Notes under the pieces: model-generated
Databases searched by the model: none
Seen by the model: only the letters and a program-made list of their open reading frames with translations
What the model was told of the DNA's origin: nothing
Assembly: GCA_001247695.2 (NCBI GenBank)
Contig: LGRX02029133.1
Span: 1 to 64,000 of the forward strand
Source of the DNA: Cymbomonas tetramitiformis
Lineage: Eukaryota > Chlorophyta > Pyramimonadophyceae > Pyramimonadales > Pyramimonadaceae
DNA: 64,000 nucleotides
Direction: 5' to 3'
Made by a program: the position numbers and the translations under genes
Part shown: positions 23,701-34,485 of the stretch, in pieces
Numbering within the stretch: position 1 is the first letter of the stretch
How the letters are laid out: every line of letters begins with the position of its first letter

Positions 23701-24108
23701 CGTATTGCATACTTTTTTTATTTGGCCCAGTATATTTGCCAGGGCTAATTTCACGATTTTGGCGCTTATACTGGGCCAAACCAAAAGAGTAAGCAATAGC
23801 AACGCGATGCTGCGCCGCGGGTTATCGATCCATCGGGTCAAATTTGCCAAGATATAATTTCCTTGGCCCAAACCAAATGTATATAATCGCATATGAAGGC
23901 GGTCGAATCGCGACTGTTACAATGAGCCGTCATCGTCGCGAAAAAGCTCCCAGCCGGGTCCCGTACCCAGTTTCCAGTCGATCCTCATATTCAAGAATCA
24001 GATCAGGTTCAACAGTGCAGGCTGACGGCCACACAGTGACGGTTTTGTGCTGGCCGTCATACTCCATACCACTTGACATGCTGATGCGAGCTCATTCTGC
24101 ACCCGCAT
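20752..24108. other. Long intergenic stretch with few signals
   Basis: No convincing gene. A possible minus-strand exon at 23057-23119 (phase 0 at both ends, acceptor TGTGCAG, donor GTAAAAG, peptide GELKEIKTDANIAYIRQDIP) may belong to the coiled-coil gene upstream on that strand or to another gene; neighbouring minus-strand frames at 22.7-22.9 kb are weaker. A hairpin with 14-bp arms (23721-23734 and 23767-23780, TTTGGCCCAGTATA) lies at the right, with TTGGCCCAAACCAAA nearby. Confidence 0.3.
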
Positions 24109-27100
24109 TTACGCACGTGGAGCCCCAGGGCAATCTGAGCTGAGACGGCCCACCAGCTGCGGCACTGACAGCGTGTGTTCCGAGGGCAAAGAGGGGGGAG
24201 CACCTCGAGATCGATGACATGTTTGCGCAACCGTTCGAGCTCGCGATCCCTTCGCTGGGTTTCCATCCGCAATGTCTGCTCAAGACTGGCCACCTGGTGG
24301 GGAAAATCGCCACGCGGAAATAAGAGAAGGGTAGTGGCGGACTTGGGAGGCTGTGGCCACCCGATCGGCTAATCGGTGGGGCGTGGCCACGGGTGCATGG
24401 TAACTGCACAGCGAAACCCGCCGAGCAGAAGTGGCATCCCATCAAGAGTATCCCTGGAGCCGCCCGGTTGCATGACAGCGGCGTACGAGCTTCGCGGACT
24501 CCTCTCGCTCAGAGAGCACAACTTGAAGTCCGAGGAAGCCGGATATTCGCAGTGGTGCAACCCCTTGTGTGGACCCAGTGCAGCCCCTTGTGTGGACCCA
24601 GTGCAGCCCCTTGCGTGGACCCAGTGCAGCCCCTTGCGTGGACCCAGTGCAGCCCCTTGTGTGGACCCAGTGCAGCCCCTTGTGTGGACCCAGTGCAGCC
24701 CGTTGGAATGGTCTGGTGGTGCCTCTCTCCAACACGGGGACCAGGTACCCAAGAGGGGTGGGTGCGGTCCAGGGTAGGCATCCTGCAGGATGACCTTGGC
24801 AGCATATGTGGTCTGGGTGTCTTGGCCCGTCTTGGTGATGTTCTCGTTGCGCTCCTTCTCCTGCTCGTACTTCACCTTCCAGGCGCGCGCCATCTGCACG
24901 CCTCGCCCCCCCCCTCCCCCCCCTTAGCAGAATCTTCCTTGGGTATCGGATGAACATAAGTAGATATATCTGCAGAAGGGCCGAGCCCAGAGGATCAGCT
25001 TTCGCCTTGTTGGGATGGTGAGGCGTCGAGGCACCTTGAGATCCTTCTGCGCGCTCAACACTTCTTGCTTCAGCTTGATGATGTCGTGCTCCCTGCTCAG
25101 TCAGCAACGTGAAGGAGACATACCTCAGCACGGAGAGGTCTCAGAGGGGTCTAATTTCAGTTGGACTGTCACGCCTGCAGCGCTACCGAGGGTTTCAAAA
25201 CCCAACGGGCCTCGAACCAAGCGCACGTGGCCTGAGGGGCGTGCCAGGGCGACTCTGATTCGCACTCCGGACGAACAGCAAAGCATCCACAAGTAGGCTT
25301 CCACTCACATGACACGGACGCCAAAGCAACCGATTAAAGGATTGCGACGAGGTGCGTCCAGACGTCGCGTGCCAAAAGAAATACGACGTTTGACACACTT
25401 TGTGAAAGTTTCCTTTGTCAAGTGCATGCGTTCATAACTGGTAATTAAAAAAAACCCAATTTCTATTAGGGGAAACACTTTGGAGTATGAAAGGAGGGCC
25501 ACACGACATCTCCTTTGATGTACTGTGGAATTGCAGGTCGAGGCAATGCCTGTAACCCACTGTTTGAGGTGCACGGCCTGTGTGTGATATGCTGTCCATC
25601 GGATCATGGACATCGATGCAGTGCGCAGGGCACAGGATATGGCACAGTACAGTTACTAGAGAGAAATGTCCGAAGGAAGTTATGAAGCTCGGCGCGGAGC
25701 GGCCTTGGGCGCGTCCGGGGATCCTCCGAGCTCCAGGGGTTGAGACACGTGTCCGATGTGCTTCCCACGAAATCCGACATGGCGCTTGCCCTGGGCTCGT
25801 CAAGGCGCCTGAAATGCTGAAGGCTGTGGCGTGAGGATAGTGACAGCGCGCCGCAGCACTGGAGAAGGTCATCTCTCTTATATCCCAGATCAAACATATC
25901 CCATCGTCACCCTTGGGCCATATGACGGCTGCAGACCGGCAGATACTATAAACCGCTCCGGCGGACACATCCAAAGGCACCGCATCCCAAGCTGAGCTCC
26001 CTTGCCAGACTTGGGATGACATCTGACCCTCCTTGCCAGACTTGGGGATGACATCTGACCCTCCTTGCCAGACATGGGATGGCATCTGACCCTCCTTGCC
26101 AGACTTGGGATGGCATCTGACCCTCCTTCCCAGACTTGGGATGGCATCTGACCCTCCTTGCCAGACTTGGGATGGCATCTGACCCTCCTTCCCAGACTTG
26201 GGATGGCATCTGACCCTCCTTGCCAGACTTGGGATGGCATCTGACCCTCCTTGCCAGACTTGGGGATGGCATCGACCCTCCCCAGACATGGGATGGCATC
26301 TGACCCTCCTTGCCAGACATGGGGATGGCATCTGACCCTCCTTGCCAGACATGGGATGGCATCTGACCCTCCTTGCCAGACTTGGGATGGCATCTGACCC
26401 TCCTTGCCAGACTTGGGATGGCATCTGACCCTCCTTGCCAGACTTGGGATGGCATCTGACCCTCCTTGCCAGACTTGGGATGGCATCTGACCCTCTAGGA
26501 TAATCAACTTCTACTTAGTTTGCATACTCAGGCATAGCATTAGTAGAATGTTTACGAACTCACACACACACACACAGTTGAATCTTATAAATCTGAAAAG
26601 TGTTTTGTGAGTTACAGTCAGTGCTTTATATCATCACACGTGTGTTCTCTATCTAAGCTTACTGTTACTCAGTCATAGCTTCTACTGTACTCGTACTTGT
26701 ACTCTTGTGTTCTGTGACAGATACTGTGTACATTTTGAATTGATCTTCTGTCTCTTGCAGACTCATTGTCATCATTACTCTGTCCACATCTACACATAGT
26801 ACTGTACTCTGTCAGCACAGTCATACAGTCATACAGTCAGAATTTGTACTTTTTGCCTCGCTGTGATTAACACTGCATGAGAGTTTACTGTTTTCCTACC
26901 CTCCATGCCAGACTTGGGATGGCATCTGACCCTCCTTGCCAGACTTGGGATGGCATCTGACCCTCCTTGCCAGACATGGGATGACATCTGACCCTCCTTG
27001 CCAGACTTGGGATGACATCTGACCCTCCTTGCTGACGTGCTGCCAGTTGGCTCGTCGACAACCCCAGCACTCTTTGCTTATGAAGGAAGCTCGGTGCCGC

Positions 27101-29273
27101 TCTGGCTTAATACTGCTGTTGAAGGCGTGTCTTGCGAGCCGCCTCACTGCTCTCCGCTGTGAATCATCTCTTCGCCCGAAACCCTAAATAAGCCTTACCG
27201 GTCGTCGATGACTTGGCGGAGCTCGTCGTTGCGCGCCTGCACGCCCGAATGCAGACCCTGCATCATCATCCGCTCCTCATCGAACTTCTCCTCAAGCGTG
27301 AACTGCAGCAAGGACTCCTGCTGCTTCAGTACATTCTTCTGCTCGTCGCGGCCCGCGAGGCGCTCCCTGGCGACCAGCTGGTCGTTTGCAAGCTTCATCA
27401 CTCTGTCCCAGCCACATAACCTCCCGCCCCTCCTCTTGAGCTCCCACAGGGTCCCCTTGAGCGCCCACCCCCATTTTCTTTAATTATAATCCATAATGAG
27501 ATATTGCATTATCATACTTGAATTGTAATCCATTATCCATAATGAGATCCATCATACCAGGGTAGTGAAGAGATATCGTCACATGCCGCGTTTGTGTCAC
27601 ACGTCACAACAAAATGAAGTAGTCAGATGAACACTTTGACATTCGGCATGACAGTCCCTGCCTACGTGGCGACATCCCTGGGTTCATTGGCAGGTGTCAG
27701 TCCACCTTGGGACATTTCACGAGGGCGACTGTACGGCTGGGCGGAGAAGGGCCATATGCAAATCCAGGGAGACGGAGGAAAAGAGGCGCCTTGACCTCAT
27801 CCTCTCCCGGTAATGCTTGGTGGTGGTCTCATACAGATCGTTTAGGCCTCGCTCGTAGGTTTGCCTAGCAGTATTGAACAAGGTCATTGCAAACTGCCCT
27901 TCCATCTCCCTGGTGCCCTGGAAGTTCTCCATCACCAAATGCCGCACTGACTGGGAGTGCTGCTGCATCTCAGACAGCACTTGCTGCAGGCCCCCACCGG
28001 TCCACCCAGAGTTAGTGCCCCTAAATATGACAGCACTTGCTGCAGGCCCCCACTGGTCCACCCAGAGTCAGTGCCCCTAGATATGGTGCATTCACCAGCC
28101 CCCAAGCAAGTTGTTCCGTCACTGCCGTTAAAGTTTTAGGCAGCGCCCAGCATATGGCACGCCTGGGAACGCTCCGCACAGAGCCGCAGTGGCCGCCAAC
28201 AACATGATCAACGCGAGGCAAGCCGGGCAGGGATATCGCGCGGTGGCAAGAGATGCACATTCGAGCGCAGCTTCTTCGAAGGAGGTCGAATGGCCGAGCC
28301 GATGCCTGAGCCCATGGAAACCCCTTATAGGGAGGCCTCTTCCCTGAGCCAGGGCCTTTGCCAAAAGCGGCGCGCGCCGTGGAGACTTGGCGGTTCACCT
28401 TCAGGTCAAACTCCTGGATCCTCGACATGTTCTGCAACGTGGCCGTGTGCACCCTCTCCATCGTCTCCACAAATTTCTGCGTTCCCACCTCCCCGCCCAG
28501 TTGGGTCTCAAATCGGCAGCCAAGACCAGAACCGCAACGACTACAGGGGGCTCAAGGGGCATTACCTCTCCAGCCGTGTCCATCGCCACCTCATGAGCTT
28601 CCCAGAGCTCCTGCGCGCCCGACCCGGCCGAGGGGCCACACCTCATCAGGTCTGTATGTTCATTTTGGGATACATGCCCCCTGGCTGCAAGCACGCCATT
28701 GGCCTATACAGAACTTGGGGGCTTGCCCCAGGATGGCAGCGCCTGCGCGAGTGGTTACCTACACAATACATACAAGAAAGCAAACCCTCGTCGTAATGCG
28801 TAAAATGGGCGGCTCAAGGGACCATCTAAGGGCCACAACTACGCACAGGAAGCGTTGCACCCTAGCACTTCAGGCTTTCATCGCCTCTGGTGCGCGGGCT
28901 GCCATCTCAACTGCACCGGCGTGCCGCGCTTCAGGCTTTCATCGCCTCTGGTGCGCGGGCTGCCATCTCAACTGCACCGGCGTGCCGCGCTTCAGGCTTT
29001 CATCGCCACTGGTGCGCGGGCTGCCATCTCAACTGCACCGGCGTGCCGCGCTTCAGGCTTTCATTGCCTCTGGGCTGCCATCTAAAGTAGATGTAGACCT
29101 GCAGGCCTCTGGCTACGTGGGTGCAGGCATCACATATCCATGAGATCTCTGTCCTACAAATTAGGCCTCCATTACATGCATTGCGCCTTAAGCAAAGCAC
29201 CTGCAGTCGGTCCAGCCCCGTGTCCTCGAAACCCTGGGCGACGGGAAAGTCGTCCTCCTCGGGCTCCAATTGG
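24109..29273 (-). CDS. Coiled-coil protein, multi-exon, 5' end not resolved
   Basis: Exons that join in phase on the minus strand: 29201-29273, 28566-28610, 28399-28476, 27796-27983, 27199-27402, 25035-25092, 24795-24893, 24204-24293 and a short terminal exon 24109-24156 (stop TAA). The last eight exons alone total 810 nt. The peptides are long, charged helices rich in Gln/Glu/Arg (KFVETMERVHTATLQNMSR; REHDIIKLKQEVLSAQKDLK; METQRRDRELERLRKH), typical of coiled coils as in motor, centrosomal or flagellar scaffold proteins; I cannot name the family and see no motor or other catalytic domain. Phases 0/2/2/0/0/0 match across each join, which is strong support. Additional 5' exons probably exist up to about 29.9 kb (an AETASVQAEEEAERPSSRLP frame ends at a GTGAGC donor near 29689). 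Introns are full of minisatellites. The terminal exon is the least certain. Confidence 0.65.
24563..24702. repeat. 23-bp minisatellite in an intron of the coiled-coil gene
   Basis: About six copies of CCCCTTGTGTGGACCCAGTG plus CAG, varying T/C at one site. Confidence 0.9.
25995..26497. repeat. 31-bp minisatellite, main block
   Basis: About sixteen copies of a 31-bp unit with CTTGCCAGACTTGGGATGGC and ATCTGACCCTC. It lies in the 27199-25092 intron. The minus strand is open in all frames because three units equal 93 nt, which explains apparent ORFs up to 330 codons. Confidence 0.95.
26498..26900. other. ~400-bp non-repeat segment splitting the 31-bp array
   Basis: Contains a short (CA)n run near 26565 and repeated CAGTCATA words. 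The 31-bp array stops at 26497 and resumes at about 26903, so this looks inserted, but no terminal repeats were found. Confidence 0.4.
26903..27032. repeat. 31-bp minisatellite, second block
   Basis: About four further copies of the same unit, same orientation as the main block. Confidence 0.9.
27973..28084. repeat. 56-bp tandem duplication covering a splice acceptor
   Basis: GACAGCACTTGCTGCAGGCC starts at 27973 and 28029. The left copy holds the CTGCAG acceptor of the 27796-27983 exon on the minus strand; the right copy duplicates that acceptor inside the intron. Confidence 0.8.
28868..29080. repeat. 61-bp minisatellite in an intron of the coiled-coil gene
   Basis: Unit starts CTTCAGGCTTTCATCGCCTC at 28868, 28929, 28990 and 29051; the last copy is truncated. 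Confidence 0.95.
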
Positions 29274-29689
29274 CTGCAGCATGGTCCTCGCAAGTTAGTT
29301 GACAAGACTTCCGACACAAATCTCCGTTGTCGCCATGCGTCCATGTACCTTGGCCACTGCTCAGGGAGCTGATCCACAAGGCGACGGCTGAAGGCTTACG
29401 CACGGACATATGCATCGCCGATAGAGGAATCGCAAGCGTCTTGCAGTTTGCCTCCCGGGCACACAAGAAGAGCAACCGCGAAGAGCTATATTCCAACCTA
29501 CTCTCGGTTCTGCCCCCGTCTCCAGCCAGAACTTCAGAGTGCGCGACGCCTACGATCAGGATCCGCGCCCCTCGGGGCAACAGGCAGGATGCTAGTGCTC
29601 GGAGAACGAGGAGCAGGGAGAATGCAGCTCGTTGCGCATAGAGAATCAAGACCTGTTTCGCCACCAGCGAGGTCAAAGGAAAAAAAGCT

Positions 29690-30359
29690 CACCTACCAGG
29701 GGTGAAGCTACGGAAGCGGGGCTCTGGGGTCGGGTTGAGGGAAGGCAGACGCGACGAGGGCCGCTCAGCTTCCTCCTCGGCTTGCACGGACGCGGTCTCT
29801 GCTGCAGCTTCACTCTCTCTGCGCGGCGCTTCCCCCCACTTCCCCCCGAACGTGCCCAAGAAGTGAGTACGCGGACTTCCCGACGTGGCGAAGCATAAAG
29901 GCCCAGCGTCCCAACTATAGGCTGTTCGAAGCGAGCCATTTGAAAACAACACTGCACGATGCAGGAACATATCCCGACGCCGGAAACACACCGAGATCCT
30001 GTAGACCAGGCGCAGTGAGCATGGAACACATCCCGCCACTGGAAATACACCGAGACCTCACAGAGCGGAAGCAGTGAGCATGGAATAGGCACTGTCTTGG
30101 AATAGGCGTTTTGTCAACATTTGTTGACGCAAAGCGAGAGCAAAGAAGTGAAAAGGCGAGGGCCTTGCGAATCATTGATAGCCACAGGCACCAGGGGGCG
30201 CTCGATTGAGCCGAAGGGACCCCAACCAATAACCGAAGGTGGCATCTGATCTCACGTTTACCGAGCGGGACCGTGCGAAAACACAACAACAAGTTAATTC
30301 CAAACAAGCTTTAGAAAGGGCACTAAATCGGATCGCAGCCTGAGACCCCCCGCAGCGTC
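29690..30359. other. Probable 5' region of the coiled-coil gene, then unassigned DNA
   Basis: A minus-strand Glu/Ala/Pro/Ser-rich frame (about 29690-29900) ends at a GTGAGC donor and may be the first coding exon. 29930-30120 carries diverged direct repeats (GGAACATATCCC/GGAACACATCCC, ACACCGAGA). No other gene is seen. Confidence 0.3.
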
Positions 30360-30666
30360 TCGCACTGTACTTGATCTCTCGAATTCGGTCCCCTTATGTC
30401 TTTTACACCCAGCCAAATGAGGGCCTTATAATGTGAGGGACATAAAGAATCGTCACAATCATCATATGTCCGTCAACGGCATCCATTTGACGGCCGTGTA
30501 CACGTGAGGACTGTAATAATGACGTACGAAGTCATCGTCAAAATTATATCTTACGATGACGGTCATAGGTCATAAATCGGATCCACACATGTATAAGGTC
30601 CTCATTTGGCTGGGTGAATAAGACATCATAGAAAAGAATTCGAGAGGTCATTCATATACAGTGCGA
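30360..30666. mobile_element. MITE with ~70-bp imperfect terminal inverted repeats
   Basis: Left end TCGCACTGTA...TGATCTCTCGAATTC and right end GAATTCGAGAGGTCA...TACAGTGCGA are inverted copies. Further inside, CACCCAGCCAAATGAGG pairs with CCTCATTTGGCTGGGTG. The 307-bp element has no coding capacity and a palindromic centre. A target duplication is not obvious. Confidence 0.75.
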
Positions 30667-30920
30667 CTATTTATCATCAGAGGGCGGATGCTGACCCACC
30701 CGTTTGAATCTCATAGGGCCGTAACGAGAGGATACCGAAGACCTTGTGAGGCGTATCGACAACTATGCAACCCGAACAGAAGCTGAGTCCAGCAGACCAA
30801 AACATAAGAATCTGGCGGTGAGGGACGTGCATTCACTCGTATGAAATATCTTCCAAGTACACCTTCAGGATATCTCGAGCGTGAGAACGGACTGCAACAC
30901 GGCGAAATACAAGAAACAAA

Positions 30921-31046
30921 CACAGAGCGGGGACCGAAGCTTCCCCGCCGTCAAAAAGAAAACACAGAGCGGGGACCGAAGCTTCCCCGCCGTCAAAAAG
31001 AAAACACAGAGCGGGGACCGAAGCTTCCCCGCCGTCAAAAAGAAAA
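30921..31046. repeat. 42-bp tandem repeat, three copies
   Basis: CACAGAGCGGGGACCGAAGC begins at 30921, 30963 and 31005. Each unit holds a GCGGGGA / TCCCCGC hairpin with 7-bp arms. The copies appear identical. Confidence 0.95.
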
Positions 31047-31059
31047 CACATGCTAGCTA

Positions 31060-33095
31060 TTGCATTTCATGTAACTACTTGCCTAATCCTCGGAATAAGG
31101 TTCGCAGGCCCCCATCAAGTTTCCCTGATTGCAAATTCGACAACACCGTCGACATATAAACAAACCATTAGACGGCACCCTCGCAGACCTCATCAATGAA
31201 GCACCGTTGGTAGACGACGCGGGGCAAGGCGTATCCCACGCAAACGGCCCACAAACATTGAAGGATGTCAACCTCGCAGGGGACGCTTACCCCATAAGTA
31301 TTTGCAGGTGAGGATGGGAAGGAACAAGGGACGGCATGGGCGTTGTGACGTGAGGTGGATGCCTCACCTCGAACGGTTTTGGCTAGATGCAAGCGAGCGT
31401 TTCTTCTCGGAAACTTTCTCTATTTGTTCGTGCGCCATTTCTGTCGCTACCTGCAGATAAAGTAGGGCGAAAACCCACACCGGCAGATAAAGTGAGGCGA
31501 AAACCGAGTACACTTCCCGTGGAATTCCTTCCAAAGATAGAAGCCGTGACGAGCCAGGGGCCTTTCTGGAATAATAGAATCAGAGATAAGGCGAGACGCG
31601 AGTTCGAACCTTGGATAAAACTTTGCTCTGCAGAGGGGGAAGGCTCCCTGACGTCGACACCTGGTCATCCACATGTGGCGAAACTTCATCATTCGGATGT
31701 TAGCGGATGTTTCAAAACGCACGCGGAAAATGAATCGCAGTATTTGGCATAAAATCTTGTAGATGAAAAACATGCCGGCTTATTTCTGAGTTGAAACGTC
31801 CGAAGTACATGTGATGACTTATCTGGCGATGTGTCAAGTCAAGCGAAGCGAATCGTTGTCCGAAAACGTGCAGACAGTTTTGCCAGTACTTATCAGAAAT
31901 ATTACGACGACACATATCGATCTGCTCATAGATTTGAAAGTGCTCAAGCAACTTTTCGAGAACAGTAAGTTCGAAAGTACAATGACGGGCTCTGCCACTC
32001 GGTCGCATGCGCCGTGGACGCAAAAACAGCTATACGTTTTGAAGTGTCTTAAGAGGCAGACAAAATGCCGCGTATTTTGCGCAAGAGCCAATGATCTACA
32101 CAGCGAATTTTCGGTCCATCAGCTGTGTTTCCACTGGGATGTAATTCCTAATGGTTTTAGTGTGGCAGTGGTCGGACCTTCTCATTCCTGAGATAGTTAG
32201 TCATAACTTGTGAGAAAAATAAAATCTGGCTGCGAAAGAAGCACTGCAGACGTTGGGAAGTCGATGCGCTGAAACTAGGTGTCCCCCCTCATGATACGGA
32301 CAAACGGCATTAAATCAAAGCCAGTTGAAGTTTCAATGCATGTTTTTTCATGTACATAAAGTTATACTTTCGAAAATCTTCGTTATCACAGACCTATTCC
32401 ATGATATTAGTAGTAGGAGTCAAGATTATCATCCACAAGATTAAGTGTGTACTTGTATCTCTGCACTTGAAGACGAACAAGGAGCAAGCAGGAAGAGGAT
32501 GGACATAGCGATCTCAGCAGCTATCTCAGGAGTCAGGACGACCAAAAAAATTAGCTCTATTCTATCTGCGACCGCGACCGGTCGCGGGTGACATTCACAT
32601 TGAGATTGAGCGTTGACGTTCTGGATTGAGGATTCTCGTGTCGCTCCGCTGTCGGATGTCGTCTGGCAAACGCAATCCAATCGAATGGCAATGCCGGTAC
32701 CTATCTCGAGGTATCGTATCTTTCACCTCGAGATGACCCATCCCATCCCGCTTCCGACTTCGAGTCTTCGACTTCCCACATGCGACATGGACATCCGAGT
32801 TGGAGTTCCGACAGCGACATCGGCGATCGGGGCGGGAGCCGGTCGAGGAGACGCAGAGTCGCAGACGACAGACGAGAACCTCGAGATCTTGCATCTTCGC
32901 AGATCGATCACCGCAGCGATGTGTAGATGCAACATCGAACATCCACATGCAAAGCTTACAGTCGAGTGTCACAGTTTGGCACAGCAGCAATAAGAGGCCG
33001 ACTAACGAAAGAAACCTCCTTTTCCGAGTCTTCAGCACCACCGACCCCGGCGGCGCTGTGTTTTAAGGCTTTTCGGCCATAAACAAACACTAACC
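31060..33095. other. No supported gene upstream of RPS4
   Basis: Frames at 31387-31752, 31811-32191 and 32595-33066 have no recognisable domain and overlap frames on the opposite strand. The last ~150 bp should contain the RPS4 promoter and 5' UTR (TCTTCAGCACCACCGACCCC before the ATG). Confidence 0.35.
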
Positions 33096-34485
33096 ATGGC
33101 ACGTGGTCCCAAGAAGCACTTGAAGAGGCTTAATGCCCCCAGGCACTGGATGCTTGACAAGTTGGGCGGAGTGTTTGCGCCCAAAGTCGCCCCAGGTCCT
33201 ATTCCTATGCTCTGATTCTATGACGATAACCTAATGGGGTTTTCGGTTTCAACATAAGCCTCCGGAGATGCTGAAATCTCTTTTCTTGTGGCCAGGTCCC
33301 CACAAGGCTCGCGAGTGCCTCCCTCTTATCCTGGTCTTGCGCAACAGGCTCAAGTATGCCCTGAACGGTGCTGAGACAAACGCTATTCTTATGCAGCGCC
33401 TCGTGAAGGTCGACGGCAAAGTTCGCACCGAGAAGGGTTACCCTGCAGGATTCATGGGTGAGAGAGTAAAGAATAACGTGTCCTTTGGTTGTAAACTACA
33501 CATTTATTGCATTAAGTATGCACTCTCACCAGCCTCGCAAACGCTCTTGCAGACGTCATTGACTTTGACAAGACTGACGAGCACTTCCGCCTGGTGTACG
33601 ACTGCAAGGGTCGTTTCATCCTTCACAGAATTCAGAAGGAGGAGGCTCAGGTAGGTTTTATTGATGATGCTGAAGAGTTCTGCGCATGTTTACGGTTCCT
33701 CTCTCGAAAGGTCCTTCAGGGCAAGTTGTTGATAGAGAATTTTCCTGCCGGTTTGGGATCAAGCAGTACAAGCTTTGCAAGGTGAAGTCCAACAAGCTCG
33801 GTGACAAGGGTGTTCCCATGATCACCACTCACGACGGCCGCACCATCCGTTACCCTGACCCTTTGATCAAGGTCCGTATGTACGCCAGTCACGGTGTGCA
33901 TCCAAGTTTCCGCATAAAGCTGAGGCCCTTGTTACAAGCAGTGCTAAGACGGAATTGCATACATACACATCCCGTTTATGCCCCTCTTCGCGTGCTCGTA
34001 CTCTGTCGCGATCCGCACCTCTAGCCGTCTCAGTTTTATTCATTATTCTCCCAGGAGTTGGATACCGTTGTCCTAGACATCGAGACCAACAAGATCAAGG
34101 ACTTCATCAAGTTTGATGTCGGTAACGTCGCTATGGTGACCGGCGGGCGTAACACGGGTCGCGTGGGTGTGATCACCTCTCGTGAGAAGCACAAGGGTAG
34201 CTTCGACATCATCCACGTCAAGGATGCTGCTGGCAACTTATTTGCCACTCGTCTGAACAACGTGTTTGTCATCGGCAAGGCCAACAAGCCCATGATCTCT
34301 CTCCCCAAGGGTGAGGAAAACGCTTGTTTCGCAGTTTTTAAATAGCTTTGCACCCAGTTGTTGCTCACGTGAGCAGGATCCTTGATCCTTAGTTTTACTT
34401 GTTGCGCTGCTGTTCTGTTGCAGGCAAGGGTATCAAGCTCTCCATCGTTGAGGAGATGGAGAAGCGCAAGGCTCTCTCCGCTTAA
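33096..34485 (+). CDS. RPS4: 40S ribosomal protein S4 (eS4)
   Basis: Six exons join in phase: 33096-33195, 33296-33457, 33553-33650, 33767-33871, 34055-34310 and 34424-34485, giving 260 aa with stop TAA; eukaryotic eS4 is about 260-265 aa. It is a small-subunit ribosomal protein that binds 18S rRNA. The start [20 protein letters not shown] is the classic eS4 N-terminus. Then come the S4-type RNA-binding segment ([32 protein letters not shown]), the central domain ([15 protein letters not shown]) and a KOW motif (about residues 178-195, [14 protein letters not shown]), with the end [15 protein letters not shown]. All introns are short GT/AG. The exon-4 acceptor was chosen as GCAG before TACAAG because it restores EEAQ-YKLCKV. 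No breaks; a normal housekeeping copy. Confidence 0.97.

Noticed and set aside
24376..25131. Long ORFs across 24.4-25.1 kb in several frames
   Set aside because: They span the 23-bp array; the real exons (24795-24893, 25035-25092) are short and spliced.
25432..26507. Minus-strand ORFs of 169-330 codons with a 31-residue repeat
   Set aside because: They read through the 31-bp minisatellite, which is open in all minus-strand frames; the segment lies between two exons that join in phase.
31590..31610. Possible tRNA B box (GGTTCGAACTC) on the minus strand
   Set aside because: No A box or cloverleaf could be found upstream.
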